Counted from the first letter of the stretch, positions 29,555 through 43,200 are shown. The stretch is DNA of 64,000 nucleotides from Yamagishiella unicocca (GCA_003116995.1 BDSL01000003.1:1426001-1490000); one strand, 5' to 3'. A program made the numbers and translations. Notes: generated by a model from the letters alone, not told the origin.

Positions 29555-29857
29555 ACCGATCCATTCTGGAGAGCGGGCAAGTGGAACCGGAGCTCCCAAC
29601 TCTTTCACGGACATGTGGAGACGTCAGGGCATGGATGAGCGGCGTCACTAGGGGGAGGGTCGCTTGCCCTTCAAAGCTCTGCCACCCTACCTAGCCCATC
29701 CTTCAGTCTCCGCTCGCGGTGTCCACAAAGCTTCCATCACTCCCTCCCTCTCTGCACCATACAACATACTGTATCAGCGCCACCACCGCACCTCACACCC
29801 TCTCAGCCCGCATGAGTATCATTTTATCCGCGCCCTCGGGCCGCTCCACTGCATCCC

Positions 29858-32471
29858 TCACCATGGCACGTCCTGCCCATCCCACGCAAGGAACCGCCCG
29901 CTATCCGCCGACCCCGCTCGTGCCAGAATGCCCAGCAGCTGCCTCACGCCACGCTGCCGGTCGAAGAGCTTCTCGGGCGGCACGTTCTGCGCGCGAGAGC
30001 AGGATCCTATCATTGCCACTACACCGTACCGGTTTTTATCATGGTCTTACTTCCAGCAATAGCATCTTCATCAAAACAAACATTCGCATCCCAACAGCAC
30101 GGCACGGCAATTGCACAGCTATCACGGTAATCGCACTTACCTTGTGGAAGGGCCGCGATAGGTCCGTGTCGCAGGTCCCTGGGTGGAGCATCAGCACCGC
30201 GGCCGCAGCCTTCTTGCGACGCAGCTCCAGCGCTAGCGTGATGCTCATCTGGTTGAGCGCCGCCTTGCTGGCGCGGTAGCTGTACCAGCCGCCCAGCCGG
30301 TTGTCGCTCAAGCTTCCCACCTGGGGGCCGGGTGCGGATGCGGGGCAATAACGTACGAAGGCGGACATCACTGTCTGCTGGTGGGGAAGCAACGCCAATG
30401 GCCCTTCCGAAGGCACAGGAATGCGCTGTCCCACACTGGCTTGGGTGATGTGCTGCCCTCCCATGTGGCCCGCAGCGCCAGTTCACACCAGCGCTAGTTG
30501 CACAGCTTCTCCCTGCCCGCCTGAGCCCTCACCCGTGCTGACATATTGGCGACGACGGCCGGCTGCTGGTCAGTGGCGCCGGGGGATCGCAGCAGGAGCG
30601 GCAGGAAGGAGCGGCACACCTGCGGGGTAGGGTGCCGGTGCGTAGGGGGCAGCAAAACACACATCTGCCCCACCCGCTGTAACTGTTACTACTACATCTG
30701 CCGCCGTGGGTGGGGATCATGGTCGGACCACGGCTGGAGGAATGGTACGTATGCACAGCGCAGCAAACCCCAGCATGCGTGCCACCAGCATGGCCTAAGA
30801 CGGACGGACGCCTAGCCAAGCCACCACAGCGCCAGGACCCTCCCTCGAGTCAGACCCACCATTATGGGTCCGATGGCGTTGGTCTGGAAGGCCAGGGCCA
30901 TGTGGTCGCCGCGGATGCGAGAATAGCTGGTCTCTTCAGGGAGGAAGGAAGCATATGTGGTAGGGGGGAGAGGGAAGGGAGTACGCCGAGGGGGGATGTG
31001 GGGCGCGGTCACGGCGAGGCGTGCGAAATGCGAAGCTGCGCACGTTCGAAGCGGCACGAGGCTGCGTCTCATCCAGCCGACGTAGTCAACGCGGTTCGCG
31101 GCGTCAGCACCGCACGGATTCCCCGTGGATGTAAGGTGTGCGATGCAATCTCGCAGCCCTCATCCCTATACCAGGCATGCCCTTAATGAAAGACAGCGTG
31201 GACCTGCATGCTGCCACGGCTTCCGTCCAGCCCCCAAAGACCCGCCAGCACGGCAACCTGTCGCCATCACCTCCATCTCCCCTCTCCTCCGCTGTCGGCC
31301 TGCTCTGCGACCGTCAGCCCCCACGCCCACCTGGTGCCATGCCGTCCGGGCCATGCAGCAGCGCCGAGCAGTTGACCAGCAGGTCCAGTGAGTCCACCAG
31401 CTCCGAAACCTCCGCCGCGGCACGCTGCACAGCACGGCAGACCCACCCAGGAGGAGGAGGCGGAACATCGCGAAGTCGCGCACAAGGTGGCAGAGGTAGG
31501 GCGCGGCATAGACGGATTGTCGACACGAGGAGCATGAGCTGGGCAGGAGTTCGAGACGGCGCCATCCAGGTGCCTGACAAGCGAGGACAGCGAGCACGGG
31601 CTGGACAGGAGTTCGAGACTGCACCGTCTAGGTGTCAGTGAAGCGTCCCGGGGTGTAGCGGTGTGGCGTCATGTCCAACGCTCCGCGTTGGGGAACTGCT
31701 TATCCTGGGACGGTAAGCGGACGGGTAACACCGCGCACGAGCCGATGCATGTCGTACGATGTACGACATACGCCGTACCTGTACGCTGGCGTCATCGCAC
31801 ACGTCCATCTGCACCACGTGCAGTCGCGCCGGCGAGGATCCGGCGGAGGCCGCCAGCAGCTGCTGCAGCTGATCCGAGGTAGGGGGCTTGCGGCAGGTGG
31901 CGATGACGCTGAGAGGTGTTGGGGGCCAGGTGAGGGGGGTATGTTACAGCTGCTGGTGGGGTTTCTCTGGTGGTCGTGGTCGTGTGGTGGTGGATGGTAC
32001 TATTGCTGTGGAGAACGGTGCATGATGGCCGTGCCAGTATCATCGGAGGGGCCGTGGGAAGGCTGTGAGCTGCGTAGGCGGGGAGGGTCGCTTGATAAGC
32101 GAGGACAGCTACCAGATTGGGACCGCTGTCGTGCGTCCGGCGCCACCCGTTCACCGCCGCTCCCTGGGCAACTAACGCGCGCCTACCTACGTTGTGTCCG
32201 GTACTTCGAGAAGCTGACGTACGAACTCCAATCCCAGGCCGCGAGACGCGCCTTGTATAAGGCAGGTGCGGCCACGGAAGCGTGTGTGGATTGCCTGGAC
32301 GTCGTCGCCCTGAGGTGACGTCGACGCCCCGGTAGCACCAGCTACAGCAACTGTTGCATGGAATCGTTTGAGAGGCTGAACAGTCGCGACAGAAGTTGTC
32401 GTCAGCCCTCGCGCTGCCATCACACATGCCCTCGACGACAAGAGCGCATCGCGAGCAAGCATGCTTTCCAC
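29858..32471 (-). CDS. Short-chain dehydrogenase/reductase, CsgA/C-factor-like
   Basis: NAD(P)-dependent oxidoreductase of the SDR superfamily; substrate unknown. Exons on the minus strand: 32471-32191, 31908-31779, 31424-31331, 30933-30860, 30619-30533, 30320-30141, 29986-29858; 975 nt, 324 residues, phases consistent. After about 65 N-terminal residues resembling an organelle-targeting peptide comes the cofactor motif CLIQGASRGLGLEF (glycines 74, 78, 80). Then come VVQMDVCDD, the VNCSA segment in place of the usual NNAG/NCAG, and QTNAIGPIM. The catalytic set is VGSLSDN (S225) and YSYRASK (Y237, K241), followed by HPGTCDTDLSRPF. It ends in GRFLAWDGQDVPW, the hallmark tail of CsgA-like SDRs. 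The start is the first in-frame ATG upstream of the fold; M18 is an alternative. Targeting is inferred only from composition. Confidence 0.
30001..30040 (+). repeat. Family B/D-like repeat in a dehydrogenase intron (exception to polarity rule)
   Basis: CCTATCATTGCCACTACACC then GTACCGGTTTTTATC, in plus orientation near the acceptor of a minus-strand gene. It is therefore inverted relative to what the other copies predict. Confidence 0.
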
Positions 32472-33218
32472 TATGCCCTTGTAATAATACCTAAATCACT
32501 ACGTAGGATCGTTGCAAGTGGCTACGGCTGTGAACCGCCTGTTGGCTGTGTGTATCCGGCCGAACCCTGTCCAGCAATATGAGTTTCGATTAGACAAGAC
32601 AATGTCTGGTTACTGTTTGAGCGTTGACGTCGTCAAGACAGTGTCAGGTTTCTAACGACAGGTGTTAGGTTGGTTCTTGGGTGCAATCGACCTTGCTTTA
32701 CATCCAGACGCGCAAAGTTGGAGTCAATTTCGTGCCGGCGGCAAGCGTGGAGCGCTCCAATACGGGAAGCCGTGCCCGGTGCTGGATGTGACTGGACAGC
32801 ATACGGGCAGTTACCGTTACAAAAATAACACATCAACTCAACGCGCAAGAAACCTGCAATATTATTCGTCGGCCTTCGTTCTTCGGAACCCTTGGATCTA
32901 TGGTTCCGACCCGTGTTCAACGTATAGCATCAACCGTGCCGCTCATTGCCACGCACTTTCACCCCAGTTTTGTAATATGCAATGCTGAAATGCTCACTGC
33001 GTGCCACACCGTTACCATCCCACACCGCGTCAGTCCAGCCCCGCACTTCCTTCCCGGAACGATTGCCGTTCCTCCGCGAGCGCAGCCGCCTGCGAGGATC
33101 ACCAAGCATAACAAATCAATCCATGTTTGCCGAGCAAAAGAGTCCACCCGGGGCTAGGGGCGAGGTATGGTCGAAGGAACCTCGCCCTGGCTGCCGCACC
33201 AGCCCAGGAGTCCGCTGA
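32472..33218. other. Region between methyltransferase 3' end and dehydrogenase 5' end
   Basis: Holds the methyltransferase 3' UTR (minus TGTAA at 32821-32817) and the presumed dehydrogenase promoter. Nothing else recognised. Confidence 0.
32817..32821 (-). terminator. Candidate polyadenylation signal of the methyltransferase gene
   Basis: Minus-strand TGTAA about 400 nt after the stop at 33219. Confidence 0.
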
Positions 33219-35520
33219 TCATCCCATCTCTCCTCTTTTCGCCCCACCCACGGCCTGCCGCACCTGCTGCTGCTCCTTGCGCGCAACCTTGGGTGGCGCC
33301 CAGGAGGTGCCGTGCTCCTCGGGCCGCCGCACGTTCATGCAGGGCGGCGGCGGGTCATCCACCCGGGCCAAGAACTCCGACCGCTGAGCGTCCGTGCGCG
33401 CCAGGCGGCCGTACCTGCAGCAGGGGGTTGAGAGGAAACGCGTGGTGGGGAGAAACGCGGGAGGCGAGGAGGACCCGCTGTTGGCGGCCACAACTGCTCG
33501 CAACGCGTCAATGGGCGCCATACCTATGCGCTTCCAGGCTGGGCGTGCTCCCCAGTTGGATACCGTATGTCAGCAGTCAGCACCGCGTAACGATTCCTGA
33601 CCGGACTGGGGCCACACTCACACTCCTCTGTCGCCCTCCCCTCCCTACCAAGTTCTCCAGCATGCAATTCCGAACGAGTGACCCAAACGTTTCCTAGTCG
33701 GCTTTGCTTACCTCTGAAGTGCCGGCCTACGAATTTCCTAATCCGTCCCCTCCCTGCGGACATTGAACCGTTGCACTCGTTTCCTCCTAACTTCCTCCCC
33801 CCACACGCTCGACCACCCACCATTCCAGCCGCAGCGCCCGCTTGCGTTCCGGCGGGAGGTCCCCGCGCGCATCGGGGCAGCACAGGAACAGGTGGTGCAG
33901 GATCAGGGCGGTGGCCACCGACAGGTTGAACGAGTCGTTGAAGCCGTGCATAGGCAGGCACACGCGCCTGCGTGAAGGTGAGGGATGGTGGTGTCACTTC
34001 ACTTCACTTCGCGTGCAGGGCAGGGCTTATGGTGGGGGGCCCGGGGCGGCATAGACGTGCCTATGGAAGGGCCTACCGGTATGCCCAGGAAGCCATCGCG
34101 ACAGCAGGGTACTTTCCGGACACATGAGGACCCTCCATGCCGGCCTTGGCCCGCTAGTAGGCCAAGCTGCACGGACTCGCGCTGCCCAACCCCCCCTGCC
34201 GCGCCTCTCCGCTGGACCACCACCTTCGCCGCCTTCGGTTTGTTGGCCGTGGATTCGCGGATTCTTTTACAACCCACCCCCCTGCCGCGCCTACACATCA
34301 CTCACTTGTGGGCTGCGTTGAGCATCTCCTCGCTAACGCCGTCCGCCTCGCGGCCCATCACTACTGCCAGCCGCGGCGGCAGCACCACATCGGTGCCGTC
34401 CAGCTGGATGGCGGTCTGCGGGCGCCCGGAGGGGGTTGCAAGGAAGACCCGGGCGCCGGGGGCGATGGGTAACGCTTATTTAACAGCAGCGGCGGACGCT
34501 TACCAGCCACCACACTCCAGCGGTTAGCCGCCCCTACAGTCGTTAACGCAACACGGCCGTACGGCACGAACGAAGACTCCCTTTTTAACATCGCGACGGC
34601 GACGCGGCAGCCAGTGGCGGCGCCGGAGCTGACGGGGCCTGCCCAGCCCCGCTCCAGCCACTGGGGTGGGGCACTGGGGCTGGGCGCCCCCGGGTTTCCT
34701 CCCACCTCCAGCCACTCACTCGCCTGCGCCAGGTCGGTCGCCCAGATCTCCCGCCCGTCCTCACGCAGCGCCTCCACGCACTCCGCCGTGGTTGCAAACG
34801 TGCGAACGTCCAGCCACTGGGAGGAGCACCGAGCGATGCGCCCGCGCTTCTTGCTCAGCTCGCCCTTGTCGGACGACCCGCCTCGGGCATCGTCGCCGCC
34901 CTCGCCTCCCGGCCCCTCCTTCTGGTTCGGGTTCTTCCCCCCGCCGCGAGGCGACACAACGATCCAGACATTTTGAACACCTGCGAGTACGGACACGACG
35001 GGAAGGACGTCGTGGGGCTGTCACGCAGCCGGCGGATGGATCTATCCCGCTCGTTTCAAAGCAGGGTGGGAGCGGACGCCTGGGGTGTCAACGGTTTGCG
35101 GCCATATCGGGCCACCGCCCGGCCTATCAGGGCGTCGGCCACATGAGGCATACCCACGGATAGGCGCTTATCGCCCGGCAGGTGCAAAACCACACACTGC
35201 AACGGATGCACTTGATCGAAGTACAACACGATGAAGCAGAGCCCCATTCCCTGTGCCAATAACACGTGCTCGAATCCCCCGAAATGGCCACGTAGGGGAG
35301 GGCACTACTTGCTGAACGGCCCTCCCTCACCAAGGATTTCCGCAGTCCGAAGGCAAGCCAAGTAGTTTTGATTGTCAGTGCAGCGCTCCAGTACAAGTAA
35401 TATCCGATCGGACCTTGAACATAATATGGCTTCAGCTTTGCGCAGGAGGCGATCCGGCGCGCCGACGACGTCGCCATCGCCATAGCTGGTACTGGCGGCC
35501 TCCTGCGCGATCGCCTCCAT
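33219..35520 (-). CDS. TrmH/SpoU-family RNA 2'-O-ribose methyltransferase
   Basis: SAM-dependent SPOUT methyltransferase; closest in pattern to TrmH, the tRNA Gm18 methylase. Exons on the minus strand: 35520-35331, 34980-34706, 34415-34306, 33967-33821, 33414-33219; 918 nt, 305 residues, phases consistent. Motif 1 LERCTDNQNYLACLRTAEIL (catalytic-type R58) spans the first exon. Motif 2 is LAVVMGREADGVSEEML (about 171-187). Motif 3, the SAM-binding knot, is LPMHGFNDSFNLSVATALIL (about 196-215), with GFNDSFN replacing the commoner GxxxSLN. An extra Gly/Lys/Glu-rich loop (about residues 75-100) interrupts the region after QNVWIVVSP. The C-terminal extension resembles the TrmH tail. The start at 35520 is the first ATG in the exon; an upstream exon or organelle presequence cannot be excluded. 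RNA substrate and location are not shown by the sequence. Confidence 0.
34238..34282 (+). repeat. Intron-end repeat, family C, after a methyltransferase donor
   Basis: TTTGTTGGCCGTGGATTCGC followed by GGATTCTTTTACAACCC. The host gene is on the minus strand, so the copy is inverted relative to the gene and donor-proximal (donor at 34305), obeying the polarity rule. Confidence 0.
34427..34462 (-). repeat. Intron-end repeat, family A, before a methyltransferase acceptor
   Basis: GGGTTGCAAGGAAGACCCGG on plus; read along the gene it gives CCGGGTCTTCCTTGCAACCC, sense and acceptor-proximal (acceptor at 34416). Confidence 0.
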
Positions 35521-35956
35521 TTGAAATGGCCTTGTCGCCTTCTTGTGTAGGTGTTTTATTATATATTTGGGTCGGAGGTGGAGTGCTGCACGTAAGCCGT
35601 CAAGGAATATTGGACCAGCAACTAGCGCTGGTTTTACTTGTCTACTAAAGGTTTGGGTATCGGTTCTTGGTAAGTAACGCTATACCCATATGATATGGGC
35701 CATATCAGAAGCGAATTCATCATGTGGGCTGCTTCCATGGTTGACCTGCCCTTTGACTCCAGGTAACTGTCAAAGACTCGTACGCGGCAGTTTTCCTGCA
35801 GCTATTCTTTGGCATAAGACTGATATTCATCTTGACCCATAGCGATTGAAAGCTTTGGTGTAACTAGCATTCATGTCGACAGCTCGGGCCTTTACAACAA
35901 CTCGCATCGCTGATTGGCCGCCGCAATAACTATGGGGCTGAGAGAAGTACGCTCTG
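35521..35956. promoter_or_regulatory. Shared divergent promoter region
   Basis: 436 bp between the starts of the minus-strand methyltransferase and the plus-strand EF-hand gene, clearly more AT-rich than the flanking genes. TTTTATTATATATTTGGG (about 35555-35572) is TATA-like. CCCATATGATATGGG (about 35685-35699) is a palindrome. Bidirectional use is inferred from layout. Confidence 0.
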
Positions 35957-38900
35957 ATGTACAGTAGAGCCAGCGGGAACCCTGGGCCAGCGCCTTCCGC
36001 TCCGAGCTACGCTGTTCAACCTTCGGGCGCTGCTGGACCCACCCATCCACAATGGAGCTCAACAGCCATCGGCCAGGGACAAGTGGGCGGGGCCAATTCG
36101 CCGACGCAGGCTTATATTCAGCCGGGGTCGCGCACTCCCGGGGGTTACGGCGGCACCAGCGCTGGCGCAACATCTCTGCAGCGACCGAATGTGGACTACC
36201 AGACTTACTCAGTGGCACAGCAAAGCACGGCCGTAAGGCAGCCACCCATGCAGGAAATTGCAGCAGGGCCCATGTACACAGGAACTCCGCAGAAGCAGTG
36301 GCAGGGTGGGGCGCCGCAGCAACAGCTGCAGAACGTTAACCAGCGCGCGCAACAGCCGCCCACGCAGGCGTCTTACATGGTGCCCGTTGTAATCGCTGCG
36401 TTGGCGGGAGCGCAGCAGTCCCAATCGGGAGCTCTGCCGCTGCAACCCCTCAACCCCTACCAAGCCCAGCCTCTGCAGCAGCAGCAACAGCAGGGTCTCC
36501 AGCCCTTGATGCCCATGGGTCCGCAGCAGGGGCTCCAGCCGTTAATGCCCATGGGGCAGCAGCAGGGGCACCAGCCCTTGATGCCCATGGGGCAGCAGCA
36601 GGGGCTCCAGCCCTTGATGCCCATGGGTCCGCAGCAGGGGCTCCAGCCCTTGATGCCCATGGGGCAGCAGCAGGGGCTCCAGCCCTTGATGCCCATGGGT
36701 CCGCAGCAGGGGCTCCAGCCCTTGATGCCCATGGGTCCGCAGCAGGGGCTCCAGCCCTTGATGCCCATGGGGCAGCAGCAGGGGCTCCAGCCCTTGATGC
36801 CCATGGGTCCGCAGCAGCAGGGGCTCCAGCCATTGATGCCCGTGGGGCAGCAACAGGGGCTCCAGCCGTTGATGCCCATGGGGCAGCAACAGGGGCTCCA
36901 GCCGTTGATGCCCATGGGGCAGCAACAGGGGCTCCAGCCCCTACAGCCCCTGCAGCAGCCATTGCCGCCGCCTTCACCGCTGCTTATGGCGGACCTCACG
37001 GCCGTGGCAGCAGCGGCCGACTCCGCCAGAACCAATGTGGGTCTGCCGCCGACGGCTGGCGGGGATACCTCCGCGGAGCTCCTGCCGCCTTCAGCGTCCC
37101 CAATGCTTCGCGAGGTGGTTTACGACGGCCGCCTGTACATCCTAGATACCTCCTCCAAGCTGGTTTACCGAGACAGCGCGCAGGCGGGCGTGCTGGAGCG
37201 CGTGGGCAAGTGGGTCCAGGTGAGGCATCGCTGGAGTTGCCGGCTGAGGGTCTCGAACGGGGGTCCTGTCCCAACGGGCACATCTCCTCCCACCGAACAT
37301 CCTCAACAGGCGCCCACCGGCTAAAGCTCCCCTTCCCGCCGCCGCAGGGCTCAGTGGTGTTTGTGCCGCAGCTCAGTGAGGCCGACTTCTTTACCACGCT
37401 CCGCTCCTTCCTGGTGAAGCGCCAGCTGAGCCTGGCGGACCTGTTTGCGGCGCTTGACTCGGACCTGGACGGCGCGCTGTCGACCTCAGAGCTGCGGGCG
37501 CTGCTGGTGCACGTGGTGCCGGGGGCGGTGCCGTCGGAGACGGCCTACCTGATTGTGGGTCCACGGGACGGGACGGCATATAGGATGGCGCGTTGAGTGG
37601 TGCTGTCGAAGGGTATGGATGGCGTACGCGTGCTGTACCTATGCCGTCGTTTGGGTGCGATAGACGGCGAGGTATGATGTGGGTCGAGTGGGCTGGTGAG
37701 GAGGAGCAGCCGCGCTCCGGATGCGGGTTTAGCTGTGCGATGGAGGGTGGGGGGTCCCGGTGGGTCTGCGCAAGCTGGCGCGAGGCTCGTGTGCGCAAGC
37801 TGGCGCGAGGCTCGTGTGCGCAAGCTGGCGCGAGGCTCGTGTGCGCAAGCTGGCGCGAGGCTCGTGTGCGCAAGCTGGCGCGAGGCTCGTGTGCGCAAGC
37901 TGGCGCGAGGCTCGTGTGCGCAAGCTGGCGCGAGGCTCGTGTGCGCAAGCTGGCGCGAGGCTCGTGTGCGCAACAGGGCATACGCCTTGCGTCTTGCAGC
38001 TTGCGTCTTGCAACTGCCCATTAGACGGCACGCTCACATTTCACACGTTAGTCCCTCCCAACCCTATTGCCGCGCCCATACTTCCTAACCCTCCTGAATG
38101 TAAGTAAGCAGCACTCCCATTAGTACATCCAAGACCCAATCCTGTTGGCGGCGCTCTGGTGCTTGCCCTCGTGACCGTCCTCGTGGCCCCGCCCCACTCA
38201 CCCCGCGCTCCCTCCCTCCCTCCTGCCACGTCTATCCTAAACGGGCTTTTCCTCGTACCCACACGGGTCTTCCTCGCAACCCTCCTGCCACTGCGCAGGC
38301 GCTCCTGGACTGGGATGACGACGGCTTCATGAGCCTGAGCGAGCTGCTGGACGCGGACGACCTGGTGGAGCAGGTGGCGGAGGAGCGAGCGGACGGGGCG
38401 GCAAGCGGCTGGGCGGAGATGCTGCAGGTGCGCAGCGGCGGCAGGGGGGCTAACATGGGGAAGAGGCTCGGGCTGGCCACCGGGTGTGGGCCGGCACCAC
38501 GAGGACCGCGTTAATTAACACGACTCACGACCTCGCATGCACGCCCCACGGACCGAACAAACGCCGAGCTCTGGCTGACGGATTGATACTGTTCTATTTG
38601 GCGGACCTCACCTCGGCCCCGTGCCCTGCAGGAGACCTCGTACGTTTTGCACTCGCAGCGGAAGCACGCGCACGTCGTGTTCCGGACGCTGGCGGCGGAT
38701 GCGGCCGCCGCGGCCGGGGTCGCACTGCCGGAGACGTCGTTTGACGGGGAGGAGGACGAGCTGGCGCCGCCGGGCGGGTCGGGCGCCGGCAAGGTGCTGC
38801 TGGAGCCGGAGCGACTGCTTCGCTTCCTTCGCATCATGCGGCCGGAGCTGGGGCCGGGAGAGGCGCGATACGTTATGGACCACCTGCTGCAGGTGGGGAG

Positions 38901-39599
38901 GAGGGCGGGACGATGGGTGGGCCGGGCGGGTTGGTGGTGGTGGAGGCCGCTGCTGGGAAGGGGTTGGAACAGGACTGCAGAGTGTAAGGAGCGGTTGCAG
39001 ACAGGGCCTTTCAGGGGATGGCAATGACTATTCAACGCCGGATCAGCACGCACACGGTGGGCCGATGGCAAACCAGGGGTGCGGCTCCCAGCCCTACAGC
39101 CCCAGCCCTAGCCCCCCAGCCGGGGCAACGGCCGCCAGATGCCTATCCTGCGAGCAGTCAACAGCGCGCTGCCCGCCGCAGACCCATCTTATGTTGCCTC
39201 CTCCTCGTGACGCCACCGCGCCCCCTCCTCCGATCCTGCCGCCCAGGGCCCCGGCGACAACCGCCGCAGCCTGCCCCAGGTCCTCCACATGCTCCACCTC
39301 GCCGACGTGGCCTACACCGCCGACCAGCAGCAGCTCGAGCAGCAGCAGCGGGAGGAGGAGCAGCGCCGCGAACCAGGGACCGGTGCCGCGTCGGGGATAG
39401 ACTTTGACGGCGAGGGCGAGCTGGTGGCGCCTCCCCAGGACCCTGACGCGCAGCGCCCTCAGCGCAACAACGTGCGCAGGCGGTCGGCCACCGCGCGCAC
39501 CCTGGTCCAGCGGGCGCCCCCGCTGGCCCCGAGCCGCCTGCGCCGCAAGGGCGGCAGCCCCCGGGAGAGCGTACCGCGCTTCTTCTACCACCTGGGTGC

Positions 39600-39643
<44 letters not shown>

Positions 39644-40158
39644 CGATAACCCTCGAATGCTCCCCCGGGAAAGTAGCCGTGTGGCTATGTGTCCGAAGAC
39701 AATGCGCCAGCTATCCTACCCATGTCGTGTAACCGGTCCTTACGCCACTCCCCTCCCAGGCTACTACCTGCGCAGCTGCCGGCTGACGCTGCGGGAGATG
39801 CTGGCCAAGTTCGACTCGGACCGAGACGGCGGGCTGGACCCACTGGACTTCCGCCGCTTGGCAGCTGAGGTGCTGCCGGGCCTCACCAGCGCGCAGATCG
39901 TGTACATCAGGGTGCGTGGGCGGAGGGGAGGTTGCGAGGAAGACCCGTGGATGCGAGAAAAACCGGGAGGACGGCAGGGAGGGTGCATGGGACGATAACA
40001 TGCATGGAAGGAAGGTAGTGCATGGGGGGGGAAAGGGTGTGTGGAATATATCGCATCGCATGTGGGCCTTATAGACGCAGCGGCGGGCGGGCCCTGCGGG
40101 TCGCTTTGGTTTGGTCCCTGCGGGGGCCCCTCCCCGACCCACGGAATGAACCGCCTTC

Positions 40159-40237
<79 letters not shown>

Positions 40238-43200
40238 ACCAGCACTCACCGTGTCCGCTACCCCTTGCAACCCGTGCCCCTGTGCAGGCGGCTGTGAGCT
40301 CACCGACCGCCGCCGTCATCACTTCCGACCACTTGATCAGGTGCGGCGGGCTGGGGTGGGACACCGGTTGGGTTCCCCCGGCACGGAACACCTCCTCTAC
40401 CCCCCCCCCCCGCCGCTCCGACAGGCCGCCTCCACAGGTTTGCCGGTGGTCAGTCCCAGTGCTCCAGCATGCGCCCACAAAATTGGTGTCCGACGACCAT
40501 GCGCCAACTATCCTGTCCCGTCGCGTAAAACGGTTTACACATGGCGCCCCCCCCGCCCCGCGCCTAGTCGCACACCGCGCACCACGCCGTGCTTCACCTC
40601 GTCTCCGCCCGATCCCTGGGTCTGCCGCAGGGCGGTGGAGGAGCACGCCGACGAGTTCATGGCGGGCAAGCAGGACGCCGCTGCGGCCGCCGCCGGCTTC
40701 GTGCCCAGCAGCGCGCTGGCGGCCGTGTACCTCAACAATGCGCCCGCGGGCAGCGGCGGAGCGGCCGCCAGCGGCGCTGAGGTTTACCTGCGGCAGCAGC
40801 AGCAGCAACAGCAGCAGCCGGCGGATGTGTTGAGATGGATAACGGAGCACATGGCGCGAAGGAAGGTGCGAGCTGGTGCTGCAGTATATGCAGTGACGCG
40901 TCGGTGGGCGGGGCGAGGGTACGGTTATGTAGGTATAACATACACGCGTCGGTCTCTGTCTCCTCCGTCTTCCTCAGTGTCAGGCGATGTGCCCGATGGT
41001 TCTACCCCTTGGTCTGGAACCCACTGTAACCGTTACAACAACACCGCCACCGTGTTGTTCCCACACATCGCGCTCCTGCCGAACGCCTGGCGACGCCTGC
41101 CAGCCTGTAGTGGCCCACCGTACCCACCGTCACATGTTGGCCGCCTGCATGCTGAGTTCAGTCTTAGGAGCACGCCGCCTCGATACCTCGTCCCACATGG
41201 AACCCTGGATCCTGGAACCCGCCGTACAGGTCCAGCTGGCTACGCTGCTGTCCCAGTTTGACCGCGACTCCGACGGCGGCCTGGACGAGCTGGAGGCGGG
41301 TCGGCTGCTGCGCTACATCGCGGCGGGTCGCCTCAGCCGCCAGAGGGCCATGGACCTGGCGCTGCAGCGCCTGATGGTGGAGGCGGACATGGACAGGGAC
41401 GGCATCCTGTCGTACGGCGTGAGTTTGGGGATTTTCGGCAAGGGCCCCCCCCCCTTGTCGGGAGCCGAGGTTACCGGTAGTCGCCATAGTTACGGTGTGC
41501 GTACGAGCGAGCGGCCCGCCAGCTGGGGGCGGCGGGGCGATGGATCATCGATGGCGTCTGGCGATGGCTCCCCGGGGAGCAGTCGAGCGACCGCGCCCGT
41601 CTGCACCTGACCCCGCCCCTGCCCCTCCCCCCCTGTTCTAAACGGTTTTTTCTCGCGTCCTCGGGTCTTCCTCGAAACCCTCCCTTCCCTCCCCTCAGGA
41701 CCTCCGGCTGGCGCTCATGGCCAAGCAGGACAACATGGCGCGCGACCGAGTGCGCCAGGCCAGCGAGGAGGTCGCGGCGCGGGCGGCCGCCGCCACCGCC
41801 ACCGTGCTGCTGGGACCAGCGGAGACCGCGCTGCCGCCCACACTGCGCCGCTGGGCCCTATCCGCCTACGACGACCCGGACGCGGTGCTGCCCTTCTGGG
41901 CCCAGGAGCCGGTTGCAGTGTGGGGCGGAAGCACCGGCGGCCGCGGCGGCCGCCGCCGCAGCGTCCACTTCGCCGCGCTCCCCGCGGGCATCGAGCAGTA
42001 CCCAGGCATGCAGCCCCCCGGCACCGCCATCGAGGACTACGACTCCACTCCCTACACGCCAGCACACCCGACGGACGCCCAAGACCCTTTCACGCTGGCC
42101 TTCGCGGCCCAGAACCCGGGGGCCTCGTCGCTGCCGCACTCCACCCTGGCCGTGTTCCCCAGGCACCCCCCGCCGCTGCCGCCGCCGCTGCCGCCAGGGG
42201 GTGCGGGTCACGGACCCATGGGTCCGTACTACGGCGTGGACGGCGACATGCCGCTGTCCGACGTGGACCCGCTGGACCCGGATGTGACCCTGACGGTGAG
42301 CCTGATCGACTCCTTGGCGATGAAGACGGCTCGTGCGCGGAGGTTGGGGAGACGGGGGGCTTGGAGCGGTCCCGCTGGCGTCCCGCCCTTGATCGTGTCG
42401 CCAATCCCTTGGTTTGCCTCGCATGTGTGCGAACACGATTGCGTGCGTCCGACCTCCTCGGGGCAGAGGAATGCTGCTCCCGGGGGCGCCAGGGCCCCTA
42501 TTACTGCCCCCTCACGCTGTCTCCTACCGCACCTACTACGCGTTCTCGAACCCTCTGCGCCTCTCTTCCCTCCCTTCCTGTGCGCTGCTCCCTGCCCTTC
42601 CCGCCCCTCCTCCTCTTCCCTCCCCCTCCCCCCCTTCTTTATAATGCGGGATGCGCGCGCGTCCCGGTGTCCGAAGGCTATGCACACGTTACATTTCCCC
42701 AGTCGCGTTACCCGTTCTATTATTGTAACCCCTTCTTTATAAACAAATTCCCCCTTTATGCCACCGCCTCCCCTCAGTCTGTTGACTACTTGGGTGTCCG
42801 CATGCTGGTGGACCCCGTGTCCAACCTGGCCTACCTGCCGCTCATACTGGACCCCTCGCAAGTCGTGGCGCGACTGGGCCGGCCCCGCCACGCCGCGCAG
42901 CAGCAGCAGGAGGAGCACCTGCACCTGTTCGGCAGGTAGGCCTGTGCGTTGCCGCAAGCAAGAAAAAGCAGAAAGGCACACCGGAAATCCGGGAGTACCT
43001 TTGGGTGCCTAAACGAAGCATATACATCCCGACCCTACCCGATACACAAGGAAGGCAGTATCGATTGTATTGTACACCGGTGGGGTGTGTGTCCTAGGGC
43101 GCGACAGGGTTTAAAAGCCCTTCACCGGCGCTTTCCTCCACCGATGCTGAATGCTAAAACCCTAAAACCCACCGCTCCCCTCCCGTCCCCAGGATGCTGC

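Larger units (their letters stand above)
28561..29857. other. Convergent HSP70 / dehydrogenase 3' region
   Basis: No coding signal seen. It contains the 3' UTRs of HSP70 (plus) and the dehydrogenase (minus), with candidate TGTAA signals at 28958-28962 (plus) and 29550-29554 and 29532-29536 (minus). Confidence 0.

Noticed and set aside
36450..36977. Antisense collagen-like or Cys-rich repeat proteins opposite the Gln repeat
   Set aside because: Shadow frames of the coding minisatellite; every period is a multiple of three.
37770..37969. Tandem 25-bp array as a CRISPR
   Set aside because: Units are directly adjacent without spacers, in an intron of a eukaryotic gene.
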